A DNA stretch of 30,089 nucleotides from Zygnema cylindricum (taxonomy: Eukaryota; Streptophyta; Zygnematophyceae; Zygnematales; Zygnemataceae), in NCBI GenBank assembly GCA_037447655.1, contig JBBHKE010002283.1:100747-130835 (forward strand), given 5' to 3'. Below, piece by piece: positions 20,901-30,089 of this stretch. A program made the position numbers and the translations under genes. The notes beneath the pieces were generated by a model that was not told the origin of the DNA, ran no database searches, and saw only the letters and a list, made by a program, of their open reading frames with translations. Numbering within the stretch: position 1 is the stretch's first letter; every line of letters starts with the position of its first letter.

Positions 20901-22225
20901 CAAGTGTGAGAACAAGAGCTTTCCAAACACAATTACATCAATTCACACATACGGTGATCGAATATATGTTGGTGACATTCAGGAGGTGAGCCTTGACGTA
21001 TTCCACCCGGAATGAATCTACCCAGTAAATGCTTGACAGATTCTAGGCAGGAAATTGTTAAGTTGCTGGTTGGATCTTGGTCGTTTCTTCTTAAAAATTA
21101 TGCCTGTCTTCATGTGCAGTCTTTTCATTACGTGAAATACCGGCGGGATGAGAATCAGCTGTATATTTTTGCTGATGATGTGAGTCCACGATGGCTCACT
21201 TGTGCCCTCCACATCGACTTTGATACCACGGCTGGTGGAGATAAGTTTGGTAACGTGTACTTTGTCCGGCTGCCAGCTGAGCTTTCAGAGGATATCGAGG
21301 AAGATCCAACAGGTGGTCGGATAAAGTGGGAGTCGGGAAAACTGAACGGTGCACCAAATAAAGTAGAGGAGGTTGTTCAGTTTCACGTGGGCGATGTGGT
21401 AACCACCATGCAGAAAGCATCTCTGATTCCGGGTGGTGGAGAATGTGTTATCTATGGAACCATGATGGGCAGTATCGGAGCACTTATGCCTTTTCTTTCA
21501 AGGGAAGATGTTGACTTTTTCTCACATTTGGAGATGCACATGCGTCAAGAGCATCCCCCTCTCTGTGGGCGTGATCATATGGCTTTCAGATCTGCGTATT
21601 TTCCTGTCAAGGTGTGTTCCTTTTTAAATTGACATTAATTCCACCTAGGGGTGTTTTTGAGTCTTACTAGAGCATCTTACGGAAGTGTCACAGACTTGAG
21701 GACTGGGGTGGGCAGTCATTCCTGAATAATGTGACCAACATTCATCTTGATCAAACAAGGTCAAGCTTGGGACTAACCTATGTAGCTCTGTGTTGCTTGA
21801 CTCCCGTGGTGTCTGTACAGTATACTTAGTTTTCTAATGTCTGTACCTTAAGGGAATCTACTGTATGATGTTAGCTGGGGAAACGTTGATAAATCATGTG
21901 ATTAGGTCATCAGTGTTCTTTTATATCATAAAGAATGTGGATAGTTTTCTGGGACAAAGGTTCTGTGATCCGATCCATACCACCTCATTACATCTGCGAA
22001 TACCCTTGCGTCCATGGACCTTAATGATGGGCTTTTGCTCGTTCACAGTTTGTTAACATTTTATTTTTTGTTTATTGGTTGCCGCAGGATGTTATTGATG
22101 GCGACCTTTGTGAGCAGTTTGCATCGCTTCCAATGGACTTGCAACGCAAAATAGCGGAGGAACTAGATAGAACACCCGGAGAGATTCTAAAGAAACTAGA
22201 GGACGTCCGAAATAGAATATTGTAA
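17941..22225 (+). CDS. SF3B3: Splicing factor 3B subunit 3 (SF3b130/SAP130), three coding exons
   Basis: SF3B3 is a scaffold of the SF3b complex in U2 snRNP and helps hold SF3B1 and PHF5A in the branch-site recognition module in the nucleus. Exons are 17941-20985, 21120-21611 and 22088-22225. Both introns are GT-AG and phase 0 (134 and 476 bases). The product is 1224 residues; plant and animal homologues are about 1215. The fold is three beta-propellers like DDB1 and CPSF160. The MMS1-type N-terminal half contains SVEVFGAVRSLVQFRLTGSQ and [20 protein letters not shown]. The CPSF-A C-terminal part contains KLLRKCENK, DENQLYIFADD and HMRQEHPPLCGRDHMAFRS, and the protein ends near LDRTPGEILKKLEDVRNRIL. 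An acidic Glu tract lies near residues 840-850. GVDCGFDNPIFAAIELDYSE matches the plant rather than the animal form. The ATG has A at -3 and starts the conserved MYLYSLTLQ. Intact throughout. Confidence 0.97.
20986..21119 (+). other. SF3B3: SF3B3 coding intron 1 (134 bases)
   Basis: The donor GAG/GTGAGC and acceptor ATGTGCAG/TCT join GDIQE to SFHYVKY, exactly the conserved GDIQESF junction. Retention adds nine codons and then a TGA at 21013, which would cut the protein before its C-terminal propeller region. Confidence 0.93.
21612..22087 (+). other. SF3B3: SF3B3 coding intron 2 (476 bases)
   Basis: The donor AAG/GTGTGT and acceptor TTGCCGCAG/GAT join YFPVK to DVIDGDLCEQF, as in homologues. 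The pyrimidine/T-rich stretch before the acceptor is good. No repeat or RNA gene is seen inside. Confidence 0.93.
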
Positions 22226-22280
22226 GCACACATGGCCATTTTTGTTCCGAGGGCTGTAGATATTCATTTAGAACTCTTCT

Positions 22281-22286
22281 AATAAA
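22281..22286 (+). terminator. SF3B3: Candidate poly(A) signal of SF3B3
   Basis: AATAAA lies 55 bases after the stop codon and is followed by a GT/T-rich stretch (22287-22345). The cleavage site itself cannot be placed. Confidence 0.55.
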
Positions 22287-22289
22287 GTT

Positions 22290-24532
22290 GGCTTGGGTAT
22301 CCAATGTCTCATCTCGAGTAGTTTTTAATGCTTAACTTTTTTTTGTTTACTGATGGTGAAAATCAATAGGGAAGGAGTGTGCCGTATCAGAATAAAAATT
22401 GTTATGGCTGTCTATTGGTTAGTTTCAATTGCTATCTGTTTTACAATGTCCCACTGAAGAACCAACCAGCCTCTATGGATGTGTTCCGCATCTGTGATAA
22501 GCATTCAAGCTTTTTCATTAGCATTTGCAGTACGGTGCCTTGTGTAAAATTTGAGACACAAGTTTCTCTTAAGCAAAAGTTCAGTTTTTGAGCAGAGATT
22601 TTGGCAAGGGTTCCTTCACAACCCGAATTCACCACCTGTCGCTGTTAAAGTTAGAGAATTATTACCACTAATTTCTCTTTAGAAAAATTATGGTTGGCCA
22701 AGTGACTCAAAATGGGGCAACTTTACCCATATATAGTCATTGAGAATAATTTTTGATAGTCGATGAAGAAAATACTCGCTCAAATGTAGTGTGGTTAACT
22801 TTGTCAGCGATGGGCCGTGTAGTATACACTCATTTTTTACGCAGCATTGCTTGTCAGTCAGTCCACAAGTTGCAACAATCTCGTGTTTGACTACCCATTA
22901 GGTTCAAGATCCTCTTGAAAATGTGTTAATTAAAGGTGAAACCGGGTCAGTTAAAAGGTGATTACCTGGAGACATTTTGTGATGATCAACATGGAGGCGA
23001 AAAGGGCCTGATGTTGTATTAAGAGGGTTGTGTATCGTGGGCCTTTTACTGATAATCGATATGTATATGTATATTCTTTTAACTCACTGGGACTGCAGTT
23101 CTGTGAGAAAGTAGAGTATCTGCACTAAATGGCAGGCCCGAGAACCTGACTAAATGTGACCCACAAATGAGACCTAAATAAACTACAAGAAAAATTAGCG
23201 ATGCGTACTGCACTGATTTTCAGTCATTTTTCTCGCTCTTTGATATCCGTACATTTGTCGACGATCAATAGCCACTATTTTGTCCCGTCTTTGTGTGGCT
23301 ATTTTGTCCAATTATTCTGATCCCAATATTCGATATTAGGTTAGTTTTTTCAACCTAAATAAACCATCTGGATTCCTTTATCTACTTATCAGAACATTCA
23401 GGTTCTACTTTACTTTTTACTCTCGTCAAGCAATTGTAGTTTTAAAGTGTGTTGACTTGGCTTTGTTCTTTTGGATGGCTCTAATTTTTTTTTCAAAAAT
23501 AACTAAAGAAACAAAGAAAAATATCAAAGTCAAGTAAAAGAAAAAATAATTCGACAATAAGTAAAAAATATTGAATTAGAGAAAAAAAATAAAAAAAATG
23601 GAAGAGTTAAGTAAGAAGACAGGCAGTGACAAGTTTATACCCTCTTTGGACCAAAAGGCAGAGGTTGCAAAAGTCAAAATTTCAAATACCCGAATTGGAC
23701 ATTTTTCTTTTTTCAAAATCTGAATACCCGAAATCCGGCCGGGTTGTTGCACGCTCCTAACTTGTTACGCGGTACTCGATACGCGTTTACGAAAAAAAAA
23801 GTTAACCGAAACTCGATTTCTCGTGACTACCCGAATCCTCATAAGTACACAATAATTGGTACAAAGTACACTAATGTTGGATAGTATGGACACTACACCG
23901 TGAATCGTTATTAGCCTTATGTACGCTATATCGGCACCCCAAAATTTTGACATTGATGCCTTAAATATAATAAACTACACTATTTAAGGACGTGGACCAT
24001 AATCTGCCACGTCTCCTGGCACTAAATTAGAATGAATGACGCTAATTTTTTCTTTACACTAATAATTTCTATACGCTAATAACGATTCAAGGTGTACAGT
24101 ATTGTATAGTACTGTAGTAGTCCGTACTTACGAAGCCTTCAACTTTCTTCGTCTTTTTCTTACCCGACCCTACCCGATTTTTTTTTTTTTAATCACCCGG
24201 TCGAATCTGGCCGGCCCCCAAAATTTGGCACCCAAATATGTTCCAGATCCGACGCAGCCGGTCGGGTACGGATATGGTACTGATTCGGGTACCCGATTGC
24301 GACCTCGGCCAAAAGAATAAGCTTAGAAAAGAAAAAAAGTCATTAACACATTTGTACTTGCAATTTTCACTTAGTATCAGTGAGTTTTCGAAAAGCAAAG
24401 TGAGCTGCCAAATCGATGAAGATCGAGAAATCGATATGGAAAATCGAAGATTGGCTTCCGAGTCGATGCGCATCACTAAAAAAAGATTCTATTGCTAAAA
24501 AATCCTTGAATCATCTCACGGGGGCACAATAC
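22290..24532. other. Intergenic DNA between SF3B3 and the transposon cluster
   Basis: No coding region is supported; the short frames have no recognisable motif. From about 23680 to 24295 the word TACCCGA or its complement recurs (23687, 23724, 23828, 24163, 24172, 24266 and the palindromic TCGGGTACCCGA at 24284), suggesting a worn repeat related to the ACCCGA-type plant repeats. Confidence 0.4.
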
Positions 24533-25845
24533 TTAGGGTACGGCCCCATGTGGCTAAGTACGGGTTTTATTTATTTCGTTTTCCTTTAAAACTTGGCGCC
24601 GTACTGCTAAAGTTGCAACTGTACGAAGAAATGGCAAATTTGTAGAGTACAATTTGCGTCATCCTCGAACTTAGAATGTCAGAAAATTTGTCGTCTTGTG
24701 TTTTTTTCGACCCACTCATGTCATCTTCAAACTTATCATAATACACATCGACGATGTGTTTTAAATAAAGTAGAACCTTTTTAACAAATAGGGAAATGTA
24801 TTCTCGCGTGTGGAAAGTTTTTATAATTTTTTGACGACTGAAAAAAGTACAAGGCTGTTCGTTTTTGTCCGCATGCACCTTGTACGGTTTTTTTAAAAGG
24901 GGTCTCGATGGTGCAGTGTCTTTTTACGTAAAGGTGAAAAATCTGCGAAGTCATGACGGCCGGACAGGAAAGGTTTACGCAAAGGCAGGTTGCACAGCCA
25001 CGGATGTAAGGATGTCCGTCTACGATGTCACGCAATGACATGCGACATGCCAAATCGTTTCAAAAATTACGATGTCTTACGACGCTTCAAAAAGTTTCGA
25101 AAAATACGGTGCGGCAAGACAGATTGTACACGTTGACATCCGTCACGCGCTTTGTCGGCGTATACAATCTTCACAAAGGTAAGTGACAATTTTGAGTAAA
25201 CACATAGGGTACTTTCGCATGTGCTAAAATTACAGTTATTTTCTGTCGTTTTCCTCCATAACTTATAAAAACACGAAAAAAAACGGGAAAACCCGCAGCC
25301 GTACCAAAAAATTGGAATTACCATCGTACAAGTTGCGTTACCTTGAATCTTGATATGTACTAGAGTTTGTCGTCTAGCGCCATGCAGTTTGTCATCTAGC
25401 GCGTTTCGACCCACTTTCGCGTCCTTCCAGCTCATCTAACTTTATATAAAATCACCTCGCGAGAAGATTTTAAATAAAGTTCCATAAGGTGAGCTATAAG
25501 GCAGATGCTGTCGCACATGTTGGAAGTTTTTGACAAATTTTGTGCCCGGAGTACCAAAAAAAAAGGCCATTGCACGTTTCCAGCCTATGCGTGACTGTTT
25601 TTCCGGGCGCTTTTTTCGGTACAGGGGGCGTGGAGGGGGTCTCAACCAACGGACGCCATTTCTCAAAAGCGAAGTCCGTGAAAGCGCCTCTCTCTCTCCC
25701 CCCCTCCCACTACCGCGTCTATCTCACAATTCTTGCAATGAAAAACGACAATAATGGTATCAAATGTAAGATCTCTAAAAATGATTTCTTTTTACTATCT
25801 CTGGGCTTATTTTGATGGCAAGCAGAGTGAGAAAAGACTAAAAAA

Positions 25846-26558
25846 CATAGATGTCCTATGCGCATAAAACGCACGGAGTAAACTAACGAATACTACGCAG
25901 AGTGCGCATAAAACAATTTCAAACTTTTAAAATTCGTAGGTAAAATTGGTACTTCTTTTGGACCTTCCAAATTCATTTTTTTCCAATATTCAATACCCTA
26001 AAAAACTGAAAAGTGCAACGAACTAGCGGCGAGCGCCGAAATTTACAGCGTCTCCAACGGCGGCTTCCTTCTAAGGACGGAGTGGAGGACTGATGAAAAT
26101 ACGTGCGCGCAAATGACGCAAAACGGCCCAAGGAAGCCGCCTTTGGTTATGCCATAAATTCCGCTGCTCGCTGCTCAGATAAAAATACGTGCGAGTCGCC
26201 ATAAATTTGGTTGTTCGCAACTGAGATAAAAATACGCGTGCGAGACGCCATAAATTCCGCTGCCCGCCGCTTAGATAAAAATACGCGCGTGCAAATGAAG
26301 CGAAAATGCAAAACTGAAAAGTGCAACATACAAGCGACGAACGGCAAAATCTACGACGTTTCCAACGACGGCTTCCTTCTGAAGACGGAGTGTAGGACAC
26401 AAAAAATACGCGCGCGCAAATGAAGCAACTTTTTTTTTAGTGTCCTTACAAATTTTCGTACAGTGTGAGACGCATGAAATTTACGAAAGCTACAAAACAA
26501 ACGAATACTACGTAGTTTTCGTAAACAAGTCAAAATCCGTACGAATAGGACATCTATG
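25846..26558. mobile_element. H: 713-bp hAT-type non-autonomous element nested in E
   Basis: The ends are CATAGATGTCCTATGCG and, read inward from the right, CATAGATGTCCTATTCG. It is flanked by the 8-bp direct repeat CTAAAAAA (25838-25845 and 26559-26566). An 8-bp target duplication points to the hAT superfamily. The same site in B and C is uninterrupted (GAGAAAAGTAGAAAAAGCG then AAATCGGGAAACC), which shows the pre-insertion state. Inside are a duplicated 115-bp block and 48-bp tandem units. The minus-strand frame at 26071-26400 is just the repeat read through. Confidence 0.8.
26002..26425 (+). repeat. Direct repeat (308-bp offset) flanking 47-49 bp tandem units
   Basis: A block beginning AAAACTGAAAAGTGCAAC occurs at 26002-26115 and again at 26310-26425, with matching CGGCTTCCTTCT and GCGCAAATGA parts. 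Between them, units starting GCCATAAATT at 26151, 26198 and 26247 each contain GATAAAAATACG followed by a CpG-rich CGTGCGAG-type stretch. Confidence 0.85.
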
Positions 26559-26990
26559 CTAAAAAACAAAATCGGGAAACCATGGCGGAAAGTTTTAGAT
26601 TTGTGACGTCGACGCTGTCATATTTTAAGCGTGACGTCAAAATGTCACAAACCCTTAACATCTACAAATGTCACAAGTAGCCAGACGTCTACAACCGTCG
26701 CTATTTTGTAAACGTCATGAATTGTCGCGAGTTTTGTAGTCGTCTACAAACCGTCACAAATTACACCCACGTCTACATCCGTCACAAGCTAACGTAACGA
26801 TTTCATATTTTTACATACGAATGCTCTGAAAGTAGTATGGAGAATCTTCGCTAAAAACAAAGTTACAAGACTAAAGTTTAGGCTACATGCGAAAGTACCC
26901 ATAGAGACACCTAAAATCGGGGTCCGCGGGATCTGCTCTAAATAGCAAAGTAAGTTCGCTAAGTTACAAGTACATGGGGCCGTACCCTTA

Positions 26991-27143
26991 ATCTACATTC
27001 GAAAGTAGCTCGACGGTCTAGATCACTTCCACAAAATATGGAGGCAATGAATTCAAAAAATGCCGATGAAATGAAAGCTTACGTTTAGCAGGACGTGGCA
27101 AGCCTACGTGGCGCACATGGGCACCCGACTTTTTCGTCAATAT
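26991..27143. other. Spacer between D and F
   Basis: These 150 bases of unique-looking sequence show no gene, repeat or motif recognised. Confidence 0.5.
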
Positions 27144-27151
27144 GTTTCAGT

Positions 27152-27427
27152 CATAGTTCAAAAGTAGGCGTTTTTATGGTAGGCCTTTGGTCGGCGCCTT
27201 TATCGTAAGTTGTGTGATGGGCTTTTCATGTGATCTTCTTAGATCGCTACTTTGATCAGCGACCGTCCGATCGTCCAAATCTGACGGTGTAAATAAAACT
27301 TTTTGGTCCGAATGTTTTAATTGGTCCTAATAGGTCCGAATACAATATAGGTCTTAAGGTCATATTGTATGTTTTGTGTACAATAGGCATATTGTATGTG
27401 CCTACTTTCACCTACTTTTGAACTATG
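27152..27427 (+). mobile_element. F: 276-bp hAT-type MITE
   Basis: The ends are CATAGTTCAAAAGTAGG and its exact inverted copy CCTACTTTTGAACTATG. The flanks are the perfect 8-bp direct repeat GTTTCAGT (27144-27151 and 27428-27435). Length, lack of coding frame and 8-bp duplication identify a hAT MITE. The terminal CATAG is shared with element H, although the rest of the TIR differs. The right part contains CATATTGTATG repeats that recur in G. Confidence 0.88.
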
Positions 27428-27552
27428 GTTTCAGTGATTTTATCGGACTGACAGATAATCTTACCGTACATTAATGTTTCCAGTTTCCATAAAGTACAGT
27501 ACCACAGTAGCGGTAAATATTCTGAATTCAACATTTAAAGGTTTTTCACTTA

Positions 27553-28488
27553 GGGTACATCCCCATGTATTAAAGTACATACTTTTCTCTGTCGTTTTGC
27601 CCTAAAATTCAGGGATCTTTGAAAAAAACTTTAGCCGTACGAAAAAATCATTTTTACCAAAGTAAAGTGAACGTCAATTCATACTTTGGATGTACGGCGT
27701 GTTTGTCGGTATGTGAACGCATTTTGGCGTTTTCCCCTTTTCGACCCCCGGGCAAGAGAATGCAGCCTCCAAAAAATACCTCGAGGGCGTGATTTTAGTT
27801 CAAGTATCGTCCAAAAAGCGAATGAAAAACGAACCACGCACGCGCCACACGATTTGTAAAATTTTAGGACGAGGGAGAGTCCTCGCTATTTTTCTCCGTA
27901 CCCGTCACGCGCTATGTACCGAAAAAAAATTGCAGGGGTCTCGGACTTCCACTTGCATTCATGGGTCTTTTGCATAATTGTTCGCCGTCGTCGCCTCTCC
28001 TCTCTCCCTCTCACACTATTGCTTGTATCTCACACTTTTTAAAATGAGACACGACAATATTGGTATAAAATGAAAGATCTTTAAAAAATATATATTTTTG
28101 ATTTTTTTTTAAGTTTTTATTTAATGGCAAATCGAGTGAGAAAAGTAGAAAAAGCGAAATCGGGAAACCATGGCGGAAAGTTCTTGAATCCGTGACGTCG
28201 ACGTTGTCACAAGTGAGCGTAACGTCCAATGTCACCAAACCCTAAACATTTGCAATTTCACAAAAATCTAGACGTCTACAACTGTCGCTGTTTTTGTTGG
28301 CGTCACCAATCGTCGGAAGTTTCGTAGTCGGTTTCAATCGTCACAAGTTGTACCTACATCTACAACCGTCACATGTCAAAGTTCCGATTTCATTTTCGCA
28401 CATTGGGACGCTCTTCAAAGTAGTATGGCGAATCTTCACTATAGCCCAAAATACTTTATCAAAGTACCGATTACATGGGGACGTACCC
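27553..28488 (+). mobile_element. B: 936-bp GGGTAC-family inverted-repeat transposon
   Basis: The left end is GGGTACATCCCCATGTA; the right end read inward is GGGTACGTCCCCATGTA. The flanks are TTA (27550-27552 and 28489-28491). It is closely similar to C end to end. There is no transposase frame. It carries the telo-box AAACCCTAA at 28237-28245 and many short GTCACAA, TCTACAAC and CCGTCAC words in its right half. Confidence 0.88.
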
Positions 28489-28491
28489 TTA

Positions 28492-29004
28492 TTATTTTAG
28501 ATACGATTGTACAACACGAGTTTTCGGTCGGAAGTTTAACTCGCACCGAGTAGAATACGTCCATTATTCCGTGCGGACTACGGTGATTGTGGCACTTGCA
28601 GATGCTGTATCAAATCGAATCGTCTCGCGACAAAGCCTATAGCGTGGACTATATTATTTCAGAAAAAACAATTTCTCGAAGATAAAACGCCAAAGGTACG
28701 CACACTTTGATCGACGGTTAGCTCTTAAATCTGCTTTTTAAATATTGTAAATCAACTGTACCACTAAAAATTTGGAGTGACAACGTCAGCTGTACTTTTA
28801 CCGGCCTCAACGGGCAAAGTTGGATTCTCATTTGTTTGAAGAGGTTAATTTCGTACGAAACAATCGTACGTGATCGAATAAAAAAACGATACCTACTTTT
28901 TCCATTATCGTATTGTAGGCACGTTCGAGCATAGCTAATTGTAAAAGGTTAGCTTGAAATGATATCATGGATGCTATAATCAACGTAAGATTTACAAGCG
29001 TCAT
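28492..29004. other. Spacer between B and C
   Basis: No gene is supported. The stretch is CpG-containing and AT-rich, without a recognised repeat. Confidence 0.5.
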
Positions 29005-29007
29005 TTA

Positions 29008-29955
29008 GGGTACGTCCCCATGTATTAAAGTATCTACTTTTCTCAGTCTTTTTGCCCTAAAATTCAGGGAACTTTGACAAAAACTTTAGCCGTACGAAAA
29101 AATCATTTTTACCAAAGTAAAGTATACGTCAATTCATACTTTGGATGTACGGCGTGTTTGTCGTCATGTGAACCCATTTTGGCGTTTTCCCCTTTTCGAC
29201 CCCCGGGCAAGAGAATCAAGCCCAAAAAAAAACTTCATCCAAAATCACCTCGAGGAGGTGATTTTAGCTCAAGTACCGCACAAACAGCGAATGGAAAATG
29301 ACCCACGCACGCGCCACAAGAATGTGAAAATTTAAGGACGAGGGAGAGTCCTCGCTATTTTTCTTCGTGCCCGTCACGCGCATGTACGGAAAAAAATCTG
29401 CAGGGGTCTCGGACCTCCACTTTCATTCATGGGGTCCTTTGCAAAATTTTGCGCCGTCGTCACCTCTCCCCTCTCCCTCTCACACTATCGCTTTCATCTC
29501 ACACTAAGCAGAATGAGACATGACAATATTGGTATAAAATGAAAGATATTTTAAAATTATTATTTTTGACAATTTTTAGGTTTTTTTTTAATGGCAAGTC
29601 GAGCGAGAAAAGTAGAAAAAACGAAATCGGAAAACCATGGCAGAAAGTTATTGAATCAGTGACGTCGACGTTGTCACAAGTGAGCGTGATGTCACAATAT
29701 CAACAAACCCTAAACATCTACGATTTAACAAAAATCTAGACGTTACCACTGTCGCTTTTTTTGTTGGCGTCACTAATCGTCGGAAGTTTCGGTGTCACCT
29801 TCAATCGTCACAAGTTGTACCTACGTCTACAACCGTCACATTCTAAAGTTCCGATTTCATTTTCGGACATAGGGAAGCTCTTCAAAGTAGTACGGAGAAT
29901 CCTTACTACAGTCCAAAATACTTTATCAAAGTACCGATTACATGGGGACGTACCC
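29008..29955 (+). mobile_element. C: 948-bp GGGTAC-family inverted-repeat transposon
   Basis: Both ends read inward as GGGTACGTCCCCATGTA (17 bp identical). The flanks are TTA (29005-29007 and 29956-29958). It has the same orientation as B and a very similar body; its perfect TIRs suggest the youngest copy here. The telo-box AAACCCTAA is at 29705-29713. There is no transposase frame. Confidence 0.9.
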
Positions 29956-30006
29956 TTACATGCCGCGTCGCACAACGCGTGATCAGTGTATCATTGCAGT
30001 AGTAAC

Positions 30007-30089
30007 CATAGTTCAAAAGTAGGTAAAAGTAGGCCCATACAATATGCCTATTGTATGCAAATTGCAAAACATACAATATGACCTTAAGA
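30007..30089 (-). mobile_element. G: second copy of the F-type hAT MITE, cut by the window end
   Basis: It begins CATAGTTCAAAAGTAGG and continues as the reverse complement of the right end of F (about 27350-27427), including the CATACAATATG and GACCTTAAGA words. It lies in opposite orientation to F. The far end and the target duplication are outside the window. Confidence 0.85.

Larger units (their letters stand above)
25207..26900 (+). mobile_element. E: GGGTAC-family transposon nested in D (973 bp without its own insert)
   Basis: Both ends read inward as GGGTACTTTCGCATGT. The flanks are ATA (25204-25206 and 26901-26903). The last 335 bases (26567-26900) are homologous to the right parts of B and C, including AATCGGGAAACCATGGCGGA, and the left part is loosely similar. 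It is interrupted by H. It was inserted into D, so it is younger than D's arrival here, and it has no transposase frame. Confidence 0.75.
24536..26987 (+). mobile_element. D: inverted-repeat transposon, 755 bp once the nested insert is removed
   Basis: Both ends read inward as GGGTACGGCCCCATGT (16 bp identical). The flanks are TTA (24533-24535 and 26988-26990). Its interior is interrupted by element E, flanked by ATA. Apart from the terminal GGGTAC..CCATGT and a loosely similar left part, its body does not match A, B or C, so it is a separate subfamily. There is no transposase frame. Confidence 0.75.

Noticed and set aside
26071-26400. 109-codon minus-strand frame with Arg/Tyr/Phe-rich repeats
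   Set aside because: It follows the 48-bp tandem units of element H; the 'protein repeats' are only the DNA repeats translated.
27789-29982. Short plus-strand frames in B and C with similar translations
   Set aside because: They are similar because the elements are similar; frames are short, differ in limits and match no transposase.

Overview
The window is nuclear DNA from a eukaryote, most likely the green-plant lineage (a streptophyte alga or an early-diverging land plant). The anchor is an almost complete SF3B3 gene (17941-22225, plus strand), a core U2 snRNP splicing protein. Its sequence is visibly closer to the plant protein than to the animal one. Introns are GT-AG, spacing is wide, and old retrotransposons and short inverted-repeat transposons fill the space between genes. 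The species cannot be named from the sequence alone.

Layout. 1-3032: 3' part of a five-exon (visible) peptidase S41 / CPAF-like gene, running in from the left edge, followed by a long purine tract. 3211-4232: AT-rich intergenic DNA. 4233-~5745: an old GGGTAC-type inverted-repeat transposon (A2) with a second family member (A, 4318-5289) inserted in it. ~5762-7560, minus strand: broken Ty3/gypsy element (nucleocapsid, protease, reverse transcriptase pieces). 8327-8410: 28-bp tandem repeat. 8523-9340: broken Ty1/copia gag. 9431-9680: short repeat array with a hairpin in each unit. 9689-12530: broken Ty3-type gag-protease element that goes straight to a polypurine tract with no reverse transcriptase. 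~13730-14370: three SINE-like units in a row. 14868-15711, minus strand: probable copia gag/protease remnant. 15830-17400: nothing recognisable. 17400-22290: SF3B3 with a probable 5' UTR intron, three coding exons and a poly(A) signal. 22290-24535: no gene. 24536-30089: almost solid DNA transposons, including a three-level nest (D contains E contains H), a hAT-type MITE (F), two more GGGTAC elements (B, C) and the start of a second F-type copy (G).

Only two genes look functional, S41 and SF3B3, and nothing suggests they work together. The most distinctive content is the GGGTAC-TIR family (A, A2, B, C, E, with D sharing only the ends). It has 16-17 bp terminal inverted repeats, 3-bp A/T-only target duplications, and a plant telo-box inside most copies. 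The copies date each other by nesting and supply their own empty-site controls. All exon boundaries and element limits were read by eye; no alignment or database search was run.
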